Source: Helicobacter canis (GTDB lineage Bacteria; Campylobacterota; Campylobacteria; Campylobacterales; Helicobacteraceae). From it: 64,000 bases of DNA. The translations under genes were made by a program, and so were the position numbers. Below the pieces are notes generated by a model. The model did no database searches and was not told the origin of the DNA. It worked only from the letters and a program-made list of their open reading frames with translations. Of this stretch, positions 1 through 8,812 are shown piece by piece (the first letter of the stretch is position 1; each line of letters begins with the position of its first letter). The DNA is taken from assembly GCF_900451095.1 (NCBI RefSeq), contig NZ_UGHV01000001.1, forward strand, positions 372,001 to 436,000, written 5' to 3'.

Positions 1-2
1 GA

Positions 3-695
3 TTACACAAGATGCCAATCAAATGGCTCTTTGCCCATTGCTTGAAGCGCATTTTGCGCCTGCACAAATACCCCACTCCCCACAAAGCCCCTTGCTAGCG
101 GGCTTGGGTGCGGGGCTTGTATAATGCAGTGCTTACTAGAATCTATCAGTGCTGCCTTTTTCCTTGCATAATTGCCCCAGAGCATAAAGACAATGCCTTG
201 ATAGCGCGTTGAAAGCGTGCTAATAATCGCATCGCTAAAGTTCTCCCAGCCAAAATGCCTATGTGAGGCGGCTTTGTGTTTCTCTACGCTAAGGATCGCA
301 TTTAGCAGCAGCGCGCCTCTATGCGCCCATTGGGTTAGATCGCCGTGATTTGGGGGCGGGATAGCTAAAGTGGATTCTAGCTCTTTGTAGATATTGCGCA
401 AGCTTGGAGGAATTGGCACGCCCCTAGGCACGCTAAAGCTTAGTCCCATAGCTTGGGGGATCTCTATGCCATTTAGCATTTTGCTCTCGTGGTAGGGATC
501 TTGCCCCAAAATCACCACACGCACGCGAGATGGCGGCGTGAGATTGAGCGCGTAAAATGTCTTATCACTAGGAGGGAAGATCACACTATGTGCTTTAGCT
601 AGCGTATAGTGCCTAATAATCTCGCTGAAATATGGCTTCTCAAACTCATCAGCCAAAAGCTCTATCCATTCTGTATGCAAGGTCTTTGGGATCAT
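3..695 (-). CDS. ung: Uracil-DNA glycosylase (family 1)
   Basis: Removes uracil from DNA as the first step of base-excision repair, in the cytoplasm. The 230-residue protein has the length usual for family 1 enzymes. The water-activating motif GQDPYH is at residues 64-69 and the DNA-intercalation motif appears as HPSPLA near residue 196, close to the canonical HPSPLS. Both ends lie in the window; the TAA stop is at positions 3-5. The gene reads toward the left edge and pdxA lies 25 bp upstream on the same strand. The coding sequence carries ordinary copies of the TAGAATC-type word but no long repeat insertion. Identification is secure. Confidence 0.96.
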   Translation of the reverse strand: MIPKTLHTEWIELLADEFEKPYFSEIIRHYTLAKAHSVIFPPSDKTFYALNLTPPSRVRVVILGQDPYHESKMLNGIEIPQAMGLSFSVPRGVPIPPSLRNIYKELESTLAIPPPNHGDLTQWAHRGALLLNAILSVEKHKAASHRHFGWENFSDAIISTLSTRYQGIVFMLWGNYARKKAALIDSSKHCIIQAPHPSPLARGFVGSGVFVQAQNALQAMGKEPFDWHLV

Positions 696-720
696 TATAT
701 GCCTTTAGAGTGGAGATAGT

Positions 721-1740
721 TTATGGGATTTGCAGCTGCTTTAGGGCAAAAAGCGCGGCATTGCGAAAGCTTTGCGTGCTGGCTTTGCCACGATAGGCTA
801 GATCAAATGCCACGCCGTGATCCACAGAAGTGCGGATTATAGGGAGATTTAGGCTTATATTGATACTTTGATCAAAGTAGAGAGCCTTAAGCGGAGCTAG
901 CCCCACATCGTGATAGGGTGCGACAAACACGCGGTATTTTTCTCTCATCTGCGGGGTAAAGGCACTATCAGGCGCGACCACCCCCACAAAAGCTTGGCGA
1001 TTAAGTGTGGCATTTGCGGATTCTAGGGCGCGTTGTATAAGCGTATCTTCTTTTCCGCCGATAGCACCATTATCGCCGCAATGTGGATTAAACCCTAGCA
1101 CAAGGGCTTGAGAGAAATCTAGGCTGGATTCTAAGGCGAGCAAGAAGTCTGTATATGCCTGCTCGCTTATATGCTGGCTCACTTGTGCTAGCGGAATATG
1201 ATCGCAAAAAAGTGCCACAAGCATAGCCTCACAGCCTAGCACCATAAGGGCTTGGCGTTGAAAATGTGCGCGTAAATACTCCGTATGCCCAGCATAGCTA
1301 ATCCCTGCTTGCTTCCACGCGGCTTTGTGGATAGGGAGAGTTAAGATCGCGGTATCTGGCAGGCTCTGGGCTAGATCTATGGCTTTAGCAAAGCTAGCAA
1401 AGCTATATGCCCCGCTCTCTGCGGTGATTTGGGCGATGTGGATAGGGGGTGGCTCTATGCTTGGAGGCTCAAAGCACACCATATCAAGCAAGCAGTGGAT
1501 ATGGTTAGCACGCTTAGATCCTATCCCACCGCTCGTAAGTAGCGTTTGTAGGGCGGATTCTAGCAGACTCTTATGCGCGCAAATAATAGGCGTGCAAAGT
1601 GTGCTAGGGCTAGAATCTCCCCCCACGCTAGAGGACTGCTTAGGCAGCTGCCCACATTGGCGCAAAAGCCACTCAAGAGAGCGCAAGATGATCTCACAGC
1701 CTATACCATTGCTATCTCCTATGCTTATGGCTAGATTCAT
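721..1740 (-). CDS. pdxA: 4-hydroxythreonine-4-phosphate dehydrogenase PdxA
   Basis: NAD-dependent, metal-requiring dehydrogenase of pyridoxal-phosphate synthesis, acting with PdxJ. Family signatures are visible: the N-terminus MNLAISIGDSNGIG, the metal-ligand segment AGHTEYL, NPHCGDNGAIGGKE, YHDVGLAPLK and VDHGVAFDLAYRG. A longer frame reaches to 1794, but the start at 1740 is preferred because the protein begins there with the conserved strand and because ATG overlaps the TGA of the upstream secretion gene as ATGA, which indicates translational coupling. The resulting protein is 339 residues, a normal length. There is no long repeat insert. Confidence 0.94.
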   Translation of the reverse strand: MNLAISIGDSNGIGCEIILRSLEWLLRQCGQLPKQSSSVGGDSSPSTLCTPIICAHKSLLESALQTLLTSGGIGSKRANHIHCLLDMVCFEPPSIEPPPIHIAQITAESGAYSFASFAKAIDLAQSLPDTAILTLPIHKAAWKQAGISYAGHTEYLRAHFQRQALMVLGCEAMLVALFCDHIPLAQVSQHISEQAYTDFLLALESSLDFSQALVLGFNPHCGDNGAIGGKEDTLIQRALESANATLNRQAFVGVVAPDSAFTPQMREKYRVFVAPYHDVGLAPLKALYFDQSINISLNLPIIRTSVDHGVAFDLAYRGKASTQSFRNAALFALKQLQIP

Positions 1741-2831
1741 AGGCTTATCCCCCCTAGCTCCCAAATAGGCAAAAATATCCCAAACGCCAGCCACGAGACA
1801 AAAAGCGCGATGATGATAGTCGAAAACGGCTCGATGAGTGCTAGAATCCTAGCGATTTGCTGCTCATACATATCGTGGCAGTATTGCGCACAAAGCTCTA
1901 AAATACACTCTAGCTCGCCGGATTTTTGCGCGGTGGCAAGGAAGCTTTGCAGAGTTGTATCAATATACGCACAAGAAGCAAACGCCCTATCTAGCGCATC
2001 ACCTCTAGCAACCCGCTCGCAAGAGATGCTTAAAGCTCTCTGCAAGGTGGGGTTTTGCACGCTTTGTAGCGCGATAGGCAGAGATGTGTCAAAGTCAATA
2101 TGCGCTTGATACAAGTAAAAAAATCCTAGAAAATACCCCCACAACTCCCGATAAAGTAGCAATCTACCAAGCAGTGGTGCGCGTAGAAGTAGCCCTAGGC
2201 TTGCGGTATAAAGGGTATTTTTCTTGCGCACACTCACGACTCCCACATAGAGTAAAGCTAGCCCTGCTAGCCCAAGCCCCCACCAAAACTCCTGCACAAG
2301 CGATGATACTGCGATAAGCGTGCGCGTGCTAAGTGGCAGCACAGCATCAAAGCTTGCAAAAAGTGCGCTAAATTCTGGGATCACAAAAAGGGCGATGATG
2401 ATAAATGCCACTGCAATGCCTAGCAGCACAAAGATAGGATAAAACAATGCTTTAAGAAAATTCGCGCGATTTTTGGCGATGGTTTGAAAATAGCGCGCTA
2501 GGATTTCTACAATACTATCAAGCTCGCTAGATTGCGCCCCAGAGTGAAGCAAGGCTATGCCCATAGGGGAGAAAATATGCGCATAAGACTCTATGGCTTT
2601 AGGCAGGCTAACCCCTGCTTGCAGCTGGGCTAGAATCTGCTTATACGCGCTTGATAGGGCTGTGTTTTGGCTTGTGTGAGAGAGTGTTAGGAGGGCGTCT
2701 TGGAGTGAAATATGTGCGCGTAGCATAATGCTTAAAAGCCGCAGATCTTGGGCGATTAGCAGGGGTTTTGGCGGGAGGTGTGGCAGAAGATGTGGCGTGG
2801 GCGGTGTGTGTGATGGGCGTATGCTAGTCAT
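1737..2831 (-). CDS. Type II secretion / type IV pilus F-family inner-membrane protein
   Basis: A GspF/PilC-type platform protein of 364 residues. It has two repeated cytoplasmic helical domains (around residues 30-125 and 230-330) and three strongly hydrophobic segments (about 130-155, 180-200 and 335-360), the standard F-domain layout. In Campylobacter the related CtsF is needed for natural transformation, so a DNA-uptake role is plausible but inferred; no other type II secretion genes are in the window. The proline-rich N-terminus (residues 1-25) is unusual. It overlaps both neighbours by 4-8 bp (heptosyltransferase-like upstream, pdxA downstream), so the three are probably co-transcribed. 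Confidence 0.85.
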   Translation of the reverse strand: MTSIRPSHTPPTPHLLPHLPPKPLLIAQDLRLLSIMLRAHISLQDALLTLSHTSQNTALSSAYKQILAQLQAGVSLPKAIESYAHIFSPMGIALLHSGAQSSELDSIVEILARYFQTIAKNRANFLKALFYPIFVLLGIAVAFIIIALFVIPEFSALFASFDAVLPLSTRTLIAVSSLVQEFWWGLGLAGLALLYVGVVSVRKKNTLYTASLGLLLRAPLLGRLLLYRELWGYFLGFFYLYQAHIDFDTSLPIALQSVQNPTLQRALSISCERVARGDALDRAFASCAYIDTTLQSFLATAQKSGELECILELCAQYCHDMYEQQIARILALIEPFSTIIIALFVSWLAFGIFLPIWELGGISL

Positions 2832-3945
2832 TGACTCTCTTTACAGGAGAGATTTGGGGCTTTTGGGGTGGGGGCAGTAGGGTAGGAAGTAGGGATTTGA
2901 CTAGGGCTAGTAGATCTTGTGTCGCTGTGGCTATCTCGTGTTTAGACATTTGCTCTAGGGGCTTTTCAAGCAAGAGTAAATGCTCTTTTTGCATACTCTC
3001 ACCCAGCCAGAGCCTAGAATCTTTGCGGTTGTATATGCCTATGGTGCTTATGCGCAGCATATCGGCTAGATGTATTGTGCCAGTGCTTGGGCTAATTAAC
3101 AAGCAAGAGAGCCGCAAAAGCTCGATGATATGCGCTAGATTGTCATCATTGCTAAAGACTAGGAGATTTGGCATAGGGCTTTGCAGTGTGATAGTAGGTG
3201 CGCCCTTATAATGCAGCAAGACAATAAGCATTTGCGGATAATGCGTGGCAAGCTCTTGTGCTACTGCGATGTAGGATTCTAGGGGGAGATTGATGCGTGT
3301 GGATTTGACAAAGGGATTTAGACAAATGATAGGCGTAGTAATGCGTGCAAAATCTTGCGCCTGCACGCGAGCTTGCGGTGGCATATCACCCATAGTGATG
3401 AGACTACTCGCTTTGGCTAAGGCATTATCCAAGGCGGATAGCACGCGAGCTTTAGCGCACTCATCTATGGGGTAGGAAAAGTGGCTATAAGCGATCTCTG
3501 CCCTATCATAGCGCGCAGGATCGATCTTGCGCACAAGCTTTAATAACGCCTTATGATAAGGGATAGCTGAAAAAGCACGCGAGAAAAACACCTTATGGAT
3601 ACGAGGGTTAAGGAGATTTGCCGCAGTGGCAAAGGAGATGATACACTTAGCATTGCTCGCACTTAGTAGCTTGCACCGCCAGCGATTAGGCTGGGTTAGG
3701 ATAAAGTAGTCAAACTGCTTGGCATTGATATGTGCTAGCAGCTCCTGCTTGCTCATAGCATCTGTATCGATACATATAAAGCCCCTAGTCTTATCAAAGC
3801 CATCATTAAGCCTAGAGAAAATCTGCATACCTTGGGCATTTGTATAGATGACGATAGGGCAGTCATAGAGCTTGCGCAGTGTATATAACGCCCTAATAGC
3901 GATGACATTATCCCCAAGGAATGCCGAGCGATAGAAGCCAATCAT
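2824..3945 (-). CDS. Glycosyltransferase family 9 (heptosyltransferase-like)
   Basis: Predicted lipopolysaccharide-core heptosyltransferase-type enzyme of 373 residues, acting at the cytoplasmic face of the inner membrane. The N-terminus MIGFYRSAFLGDNVIAIRAL matches the GT9 start, in which a short strand leads into a glycine-containing loop and helix. The C-terminal half has ICLNPFVKSTR and the nucleotide-sugar loop SPSTGTIHLADML (GT9 consensus xDTGxxHxA, here with Ser in place of Asp). The acceptor and exact sugar cannot be read from sequence. The stop overlaps the start of the secretion gene. It is transcribed divergently from the NFACT gene, with a 59-bp shared promoter region. Confidence 0.85.
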   Translation of the reverse strand: MIGFYRSAFLGDNVIAIRALYTLRKLYDCPIVIYTNAQGMQIFSRLNDGFDKTRGFICIDTDAMSKQELLAHINAKQFDYFILTQPNRWRCKLLSASNAKCIISFATAANLLNPRIHKVFFSRAFSAIPYHKALLKLVRKIDPARYDRAEIAYSHFSYPIDECAKARVLSALDNALAKASSLITMGDMPPQARVQAQDFARITTPIICLNPFVKSTRINLPLESYIAVAQELATHYPQMLIVLLHYKGAPTITLQSPMPNLLVFSNDDNLAHIIELLRLSCLLISPSTGTIHLADMLRISTIGIYNRKDSRLWLGESMQKEHLLLLEKPLEQMSKHEIATATQDLLALVKSLLPTLLPPPQKPQISPVKRVND

Positions 3946-4004
3946 CTCTTTTCTTTCACGGAATTTATGGCATTATAACACACCTAAAGCCCCCAAGGAC
4001 TCAA

Positions 4005-5423
4005 ATGACCCTAGCAGAGATTGACGCGCTAGCGCGCTTTATAGGCTGCTTTGATAAGCTTGTGCTTGTGCAGCGCGTAGCAGATATGACGCTAAAGCTT
4101 ACCCTAGCCCAATGCCAGAATCCTAGCTTATGCGCCACACTCCAAGGGGCAAAGAGCTTTGATGTGTATCTGGCTATGACAAGGGGCAAAAGCTTTGCCT
4201 ACACTACACAAGACCTCCAAAAGCCTCCACAAGACCAAGCAGCCCTTAAGGACTCTAAGCTAGAATCCCTAAGCCCCAAACGCTACAATGCTCCCTTTGA
4301 TGTCGCACTCTCACGGCTCAATCGCTCCAAAATCCTATCCGCTACGCTTTATGATGATGATAGGATCTTGCGCCTAGAGCTTTTACAGCAAGGTAGCTAT
4401 AAGCAATCTATCACATTTTTGCAATGTGAATTTACCGGCAAGCACACCAATGCAATCATCTTAACCCACGAGCAAATCATTATCGATGCCCTACGCCATA
4501 TCTCCCAAGCCCAATCACACCGCCAAGTCAAAGTAGGCTACCCCCTTGCCAAAATCCCCAAAAATCCCAAAAAGCCTGCCCCCCCTTCCACGCCACTAGC
4601 CCTAGAATCTATACCTAAGCTACTCTTACAAGCACACAATCTTGAGCAAAGCAAAGCCCTAGAATCCTTACGCCACTCTCTGCTATCGCACTACACACGC
4701 ACCAAAGCCCGCTTGCAAGCCCTGCTAGATACCCTCCCCAAAGAAACAGCACTTTTACAAGAGAGTCGCACGCTCAATCACCAAGCAAGCCTGCTACTCT
4801 CTCATCTCCACACACTAAGCCCCTACCAAAGCCACGCTACAATCACAGATAATGGCACACTCTATCATATCAATCTCCCCGCAAGCAAAACCCCGCAAGA
4901 AGCGATCAATAAGCTCTTTAGCACATCAAAGAAGCTCGCCCAAAAGGCAAGAAATATCCACAAAGAAACCACAAATTTAGAAGAAAAAATCGCATTTTTA
5001 GACAAGGAGCTGGCATTTATCGCGCGAGCAGATAAGCTTGACACCCTTGCGATCCTAGCCCCCAAAAAGATAGAAAAAAGGCAAAAGCCTTCTAATGATC
5101 AAGCCTATGTGATCTTTATCCAAGGGGTGAAAATCTCCATAGGGCGCAATGAGAGAGAAAATATCAAGCTCCTAGAATCCGCTAGGGCTGATGACTTGTG
5201 GATGCATATCCGCGATATACCTTCATCGCATTTGATTATACATTGTGGGAAAAATGCCCTAGCAGAATCTATCATCTACAAAGCCGGTGAGATTTTGCTC
5301 GGTGTAAGCGGGCTTAAGCAAGGGGACTTTTTAGTCGATTATACAAAGAGAAAATTTGTCAAAATCACAAGCGGTGCGTGCGTGATCTTTAGCAAACATC
5401 AAAGCCTGCGCTATCGCGTATAG
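4005..5423 (+). CDS. NFACT family protein (RqcH/fibronectin-binding-like)
   Basis: Member of the NEMF/FbpA/Caliban/Tae2 family; relatives such as RqcH bind obstructed 50S ribosomes and add alanine tails in ribosome quality control. An N-terminal NFACT-N domain (about residues 1-170), a long coiled coil (about 200-350) and the C-terminal NFACT-R domain are visible; the last contains RADDLWMHIRDIPSSHLII, a family hallmark. The start at 4005 is chosen because AAGGA (3995-3999) is correctly spaced and because it avoids overlap with the divergent gene; an open frame extends back to 3921 without support. Length is about 472 residues. Helicobacter also carries this family outside any adhesion context. 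Confidence 0.88.
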   Translation: MTLAEIDALARFIGCFDKLVLVQRVADMTLKLTLAQCQNPSLCATLQGAKSFDVYLAMTRGKSFAYTTQDLQKPPQDQAALKDSKLESLSPKRYNAPFDVALSRLNRSKILSATLYDDDRILRLELLQQGSYKQSITFLQCEFTGKHTNAIILTHEQIIIDALRHISQAQSHRQVKVGYPLAKIPKNPKKPAPPSTPLALESIPKLLLQAHNLEQSKALESLRHSLLSHYTRTKARLQALLDTLPKETALLQESRTLNHQASLLLSHLHTLSPYQSHATITDNGTLYHINLPASKTPQEAINKLFSTSKKLAQKARNIHKETTNLEEKIAFLDKELAFIARADKLDTLAILAPKKIEKRQKPSNDQAYVIFIQGVKISIGRNERENIKLLESARADDLWMHIRDIPSSHLIIHCGKNALAESIIYKAGEILLGVSGLKQGDFLVDYTKRKFVKITSGACVIFSKHQSLRYRV

Positions 5424-5436
5424 ACTAGGAGGCACT

Positions 5437-5751
5437 ATGGCAATCTCACCCATTGGTAATATCACCTATATCAATCAAAATATGCAGACAACTTCTGCCG
5501 CCCACGCAAACGCTATGCAGCGCGGCGATATGATCCCCCAAGAGTTTGAAGACAAGCTCAAAGAGATCCAAGAAGTGCGCCCCACAGAGACAAATAACAA
5601 AGTCGATAAAGACGCCAAAGGCAATAGCCAATGGGAGCAGCAAGATGACCAAGGCAAAAAAGACAAAGAGGAGAGTGAGCAAGCCCAGAGCCTAGACACA
5701 CTTGCTAGCTCCCCTAGTGGTGAGACACATTTGCTTAATATCAAAGTCTAG
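5437..5751 (+). CDS. Small hydrophilic conserved hypothetical protein
   Basis: A 104-residue protein with a strong ribosome-binding site (AGGAGG, 5429-5434) 13 bp after the NFACT gene, so probably co-transcribed. There is no signal peptide or membrane segment. The N-terminal third is Asn/Gln/Ala rich (INQNMQTTSAAHANAMQ); the rest is highly charged and probably disordered (KDKEESEQAQS). I do not recognise its family or function. It appears intact and uses the same codons as its neighbours. Confidence 0.7.
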   Translation: MAISPIGNITYINQNMQTTSAAHANAMQRGDMIPQEFEDKLKEIQEVRPTETNNKVDKDAKGNSQWEQQDDQGKKDKEESEQAQSLDTLASSPSGETHLLNIKV

Positions 5752-6204
5752 CCTAAGCCCTTAGAAATGGTGTTGGCTTTTGCTGGTGGATTGGGCTTTG
5801 CTAGGTTTTGGCGTTGGCTTTGAGCGATAAATTGTAGATTCTGCGGCGTTTATGTATTGGGCTTTGCGATGAGAAATCCTAAAATCCTATGTTTGCTTTT
5901 TTAAATTTGTGGCATTACTAGAATCCACTTTTATCGTCATTGCGAGTGGTGCTTGGCAATCCATACTAGAATCCACTTTTGCAAAAGTGGATTCTACCCT
6001 TTGTGCGTTTTTTCTGCTTGGGATTCTAAGATTGTGTTATGGATCACCACGCCGCTTTGCGCGGCTCGCGATGATGGGGAAAGTCGCTTACTTTGTCATT
6101 GCGAGCCGCTGCGGTAGCAGTGGCGTGGCAATCCATTGGCATTCCCCTAGAATCCACTTTGAGCTAGAGCCACATTTAGCCCAAATCTAGCCCCACCCAA
6201 ACTA
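5752..6204. repeat. Intergenic block of palindromic repeats
   Basis: This 453-bp gap holds no convincing gene. From about 5920 to 6170 it contains two copies of the GTCATTGCGAGC...GGCAATCCA palindrome (about 5935-5963 and 6098-6134), several copies of CTAGAATCCACTTTT and its reverse complement (5917, 5968, 5986), and a perfect short palindrome where CCACTTTTG meets CAAAAGTGG (around 5975-5995). An open frame across the block is made entirely of repeat translation. It separates two convergent transcription units and could also act as a terminator region. Confidence 0.8.
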
Positions 6205-6804
6205 CTAAAACTGCTTTAAAATCTCTTGTATCTCGCTGTTATAAGCGATTTGTGGCATATCTTCTATATAAGTGAGTGCGATTTGCTTAAAGCCATAGTG
6301 GATAAGATCTTTAAGAAATTGATAAAAATCATCGCGCTCGGTGAAGATGATTTTAGTGCTAAAGATTAAGTTTTCAAACACTTCTTTAAAGCCTTTTGCC
6401 TGACAGAGCGTAGTAAAATCCTTATACGCTATGCCATTTAGCTGCTCGGATTCTAGGGAGTCTTCTGCCTGTGCGGCGTGGGAGATATGATCTAAGCTTG
6501 TATCAAAATCACGCAAGATTTCAAGCATTTGCGTATGGATAGCATTGTGCTGGGCGCGGGGGGCTGAAGCTAGCAAGATCTGGTAAAGCTCTGTGAAAAT
6601 CTCAGCTTTTTTGGGGAAGTCTTGCGCAATATCCGCGATTAGCACACCTATGCACGCGCGTTTATCGCTAGAATCTAGTGCTAAAGCTAGGTTAAAATAA
6701 TGCGCCGCAAGGGTGAAATCCCTAGCCACAAGGGCTTTGAAGCCTTTGTTTATCAAGCGTTTTTTACGCGGATTGTAGGTGGGGTTTGGTGGGATTATGG
6801 TCAT
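6205..6804 (-). CDS. TPR-like hypothetical protein (nfu partner)
   Basis: A 199-residue protein, all-helical by appearance, with a tetratricopeptide-like pair near residues 20-60 (KGFKALVARDFTLAAHYFNL, then LALDSSDKRACIGVLI). It lies 9 bp downstream of the NFU gene. In H. pylori a hypothetical gene (HP1493) sits next to the NifU-like gene HP1492, with murE (HP1494) beyond; the same neighbourhood is loosely kept here. Cytoplasmic, function unknown; a link to Fe-S maturation is only a context inference. Confidence 0.75.
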   Translation of the reverse strand: MTIIPPNPTYNPRKKRLINKGFKALVARDFTLAAHYFNLALALDSSDKRACIGVLIADIAQDFPKKAEIFTELYQILLASAPRAQHNAIHTQMLEILRDFDTSLDHISHAAQAEDSLESEQLNGIAYKDFTTLCQAKGFKEVFENLIFSTKIIFTERDDFYQFLKDLIHYGFKQIALTYIEDMPQIAYNSEIQEILKQF

Positions 6805-6813
6805 ACTCTGCCT

Positions 6814-7059
6814 TTATCGAACTTCTACTACTTCCATATCTGGGTGTATATCGCGCTTAAGCTGCTGCTCTACACCGCGCTTTAGCGTGATATGCGAAGC
6901 AGAGCAGCCTTGACACGCCCCAAGCAAGCGCACATAAACTTTACCGCCTTTAATCTCTTGCAGCTCTATATCGCCAGAATCGCGCAAAAGATGCGGTCGC
7001 ACCTTTTCTAATGATCGTTGCACAGGCTCATACAGCTCGCTATCGCTAAAAGGTAGCAT
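6814..7059 (-). CDS. NFU-type Fe-S scaffold (NifU C-terminal domain)
   Basis: An 81-residue protein consisting of a single NFU domain. The cluster-binding motif is CQGC within LLGACQGCSASHITLKRGV, near residues 49-52, and the fold signature RPHLLRDSGDIEL precedes it. Such proteins carry or assemble [4Fe-4S] clusters for target enzymes. The start has a good ribosome-binding site (AAGGAG, about 7065-7070). It is the first gene of a two-gene unit with the TPR-like gene and matches the short NifU-like protein of H. pylori (HP1492). Confidence 0.9.
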   Translation of the reverse strand: MLPFSDSELYEPVQRSLEKVRPHLLRDSGDIELQEIKGGKVYVRLLGACQGCSASHITLKRGVEQQLKRDIHPDMEVVEVR

Positions 7060-7232
7060 TACACTCCTTATGAGAATAAATAATTACGATATATGAATGT
7101 GTTTATAATGGGTTTTTTTAAACAACGCAAGAGACAAAGGGGCAATGTAGTAGAAGCGATTCTATCCTAGCTACCTTGAAGCTATTAGTAGAATCTATTT
7201 ATACCAAATCCTTACACTAGAATCTGCTTGCA

Positions 7233-8642
7233 CTAGAATCTATACTTCGCGCCCAAGGTTACTAAATGCAGCTGCCCTAAGCCATTTTGACTTTGGATAA
7301 AGCTCTTTGTATTATCTTTGAGCGCGAGTGAGTAGGCAAGCCCCACATCTGCCCTCCCGCCAAAGAGATTATACCTAGCACCAAGCCCTAGCATATAGGA
7401 GTTGGCATCAGGGATACCAAATGTATCTCTGCCTTGTGGCACAGGGGTAAAATCTAGCGCGAGTGATCCCATAAGCGTGAGATTTTCGGTAGAGAAGTGT
7501 GTAAAGCCTAGGCGGAAGGCATTGCTATTTTTCCAGCCACGCCCCATAGCCACGGCATTGTAGTCGGCTCCTGCCATATTTTGATATGCCGTTGCGATAA
7601 TGGTATTTTCAAACCCAGGCGTAAAGCCTTGTGCATTGCTAAATTCTTGATTGCTATATTGAAATTCAAAAATATCCGCACTTCCCCAGAATGTATGCTC
7701 ATAGGTAAATTCTGCGAGAAGTTTGCCAAGCCTTTGGGCTAGGGCGACATTAAGTGTATCGGGCAAATCCGTAGAAAGCAGCAAGTTTGCTCGCATATCA
7801 ACCGTCCCTTTTCCAGCCAACTTCCCACCATCTATGTGTGAAGTAGCAAAGAGATTGCCTTTCATATCAAAATGCACTTTAGAGCGATAAGTAGCCGCTA
7901 GGGTCGTGGTTTTGGTAAGTTTTAATGTAAGTGCGACATTGTAGCCTAGCCCCCAAGCCTTTGTCGATGATGATTGGGAAATTTTAGTAGTGCCTTTTAT
8001 ATTTAAGCCAAGCCCCATAGCATTTTCTGCAGTGTAAGGCACATACAGCGTATTATCAAAATCCCCAGAGCCATAGATGATACGCGCTCCAGCAGCAAGC
8101 CCTAGCCGATCCCATAGCGTGAGGGAGACCACGGGATTTGTCTCTATCATCATTATCCCCACATTGTCTAAAAACTCTCCCCCCTCACCGCTCCAATCCA
8201 TACTAAGCCCTGAGGGCGTTGTGATTGATAGCCCGAAGTTTGTCTTCACGCTATCGCCTATATGCCACGGCTTGGTTTTGAAAAATATCTTTGGTGCAAA
8301 GGCTAGAGTGGGGTTTGCCCTACCGCTTACGATAGCGGGTCCTGCTGGGCGATTTGGACCCAAAGCAGCTCCATTTCCCGTAGAAATTTCCCCTTTATCT
8401 CTACCTGCCGTAGTAAAGTCAAACCCCGGGATAAAAATCATCGTCCCATTAACTTCTATCTCATTAGCTTCATCAAAGCCCATATTCGCGGGATTGTAGT
8501 AGCTAGAGTCCGCGCCATACGCCCCAGCGATATATGCAGAGTTTAGCGCGGTGCCATTGAGACTTTGCTCTGTAAGCTTAAAGCCTGAGCCATAGCTAGA
8601 GACAATACCCCCAGCAAGCAATATCGCGATTTTTACACGCAT
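7233..8642 (-). CDS. FadL/OmpP1-family outer-membrane transporter
   Basis: A beta-barrel of 469 residues for uptake of hydrophobic compounds across the outer membrane. A short signal peptide (MRVKIAILLAGGIVSSYGSG) is followed by the FadL family start GFKLTEQSLNG and the NPA segment YYNPANMGF, which forms part of the hatch. The rest alternates strands and turns and ends in the aromatic C-terminus GAKYRF, as expected for outer-membrane insertion. GGAGG lies just upstream of ATG. Expression is probably controlled by a T16 tract directly upstream of the -10 element (see separate entry). The substrate is unknown. Confidence 0.9.
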   Translation of the reverse strand: MRVKIAILLAGGIVSSYGSGFKLTEQSLNGTALNSAYIAGAYGADSSYYNPANMGFDEANEIEVNGTMIFIPGFDFTTAGRDKGEISTGNGAALGPNRPAGPAIVSGRANPTLAFAPKIFFKTKPWHIGDSVKTNFGLSITTPSGLSMDWSGEGGEFLDNVGIMMIETNPVVSLTLWDRLGLAAGARIIYGSGDFDNTLYVPYTAENAMGLGLNIKGTTKISQSSSTKAWGLGYNVALTLKLTKTTTLAATYRSKVHFDMKGNLFATSHIDGGKLAGKGTVDMRANLLLSTDLPDTLNVALAQRLGKLLAEFTYEHTFWGSADIFEFQYSNQEFSNAQGFTPGFENTIIATAYQNMAGADYNAVAMGRGWKNSNAFRLGFTHFSTENLTLMGSLALDFTPVPQGRDTFGIPDANSYMLGLGARYNLFGGRADVGLAYSLALKDNTKSFIQSQNGLGQLHLVTLGAKYRF

Positions 8643-8669
8643 ATTCCCTCCATTTAAGTTTTAGATTTG

Positions 8670-8704
8670 CAAGCCACTATAATAAATCAAAAAAAAAAAA
8701 AAAA
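8670..8704 (-). promoter_or_regulatory. Promoter of the FadL gene with T16 tract
   Basis: Read on the minus strand, sixteen T residues (8704-8689) run into GATTTATTATAGTGG, which contains a -10-like TATTAT/TATAGT, then a roughly 40-nt leader with GGAGGG before the ATG at 8642. The homopolymer sits where the -35 and spacer would be. In H. pylori, poly-T/A tracts at this place in outer-membrane-protein promoters change length and tune transcription; the same behaviour here is inferred from position. Confidence 0.65.
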
Positions 8705-8769
8705 CGCAAGCCCCATATCTGCCACCACCAAAGCACCACCAATAATCTCGCCAAGACAATCACATAGCG

Positions 8770-8807
8770 TATAATAGCAATCCAAAAATGCCACTAGAAT
8801 CTAGGAG
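8770..8807 (+). promoter_or_regulatory. Promoter and ribosome-binding site of maf
   Basis: A perfect TATAAT at 8770-8775 stands 37 bp before the maf start, and AGGAG (8803-8807) provides the ribosome-binding site with a 5-nt spacing to the ATG at 8813. A TAGAATC word lies inside the leader. No clear -35 is visible, as is usual for Epsilonproteobacteria. Confidence 0.6.
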
Positions 8808-8812
8808 CGATT

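Noticed and set aside
5909-6190. Open frame of 93 codons between the small hypothetical gene and the TPR-like gene
   Set aside because: Its translation is only palindromic repeat sequence (CGSSGVAIHWHS, ASGAWQSILEST) and there is no ribosome-binding site.
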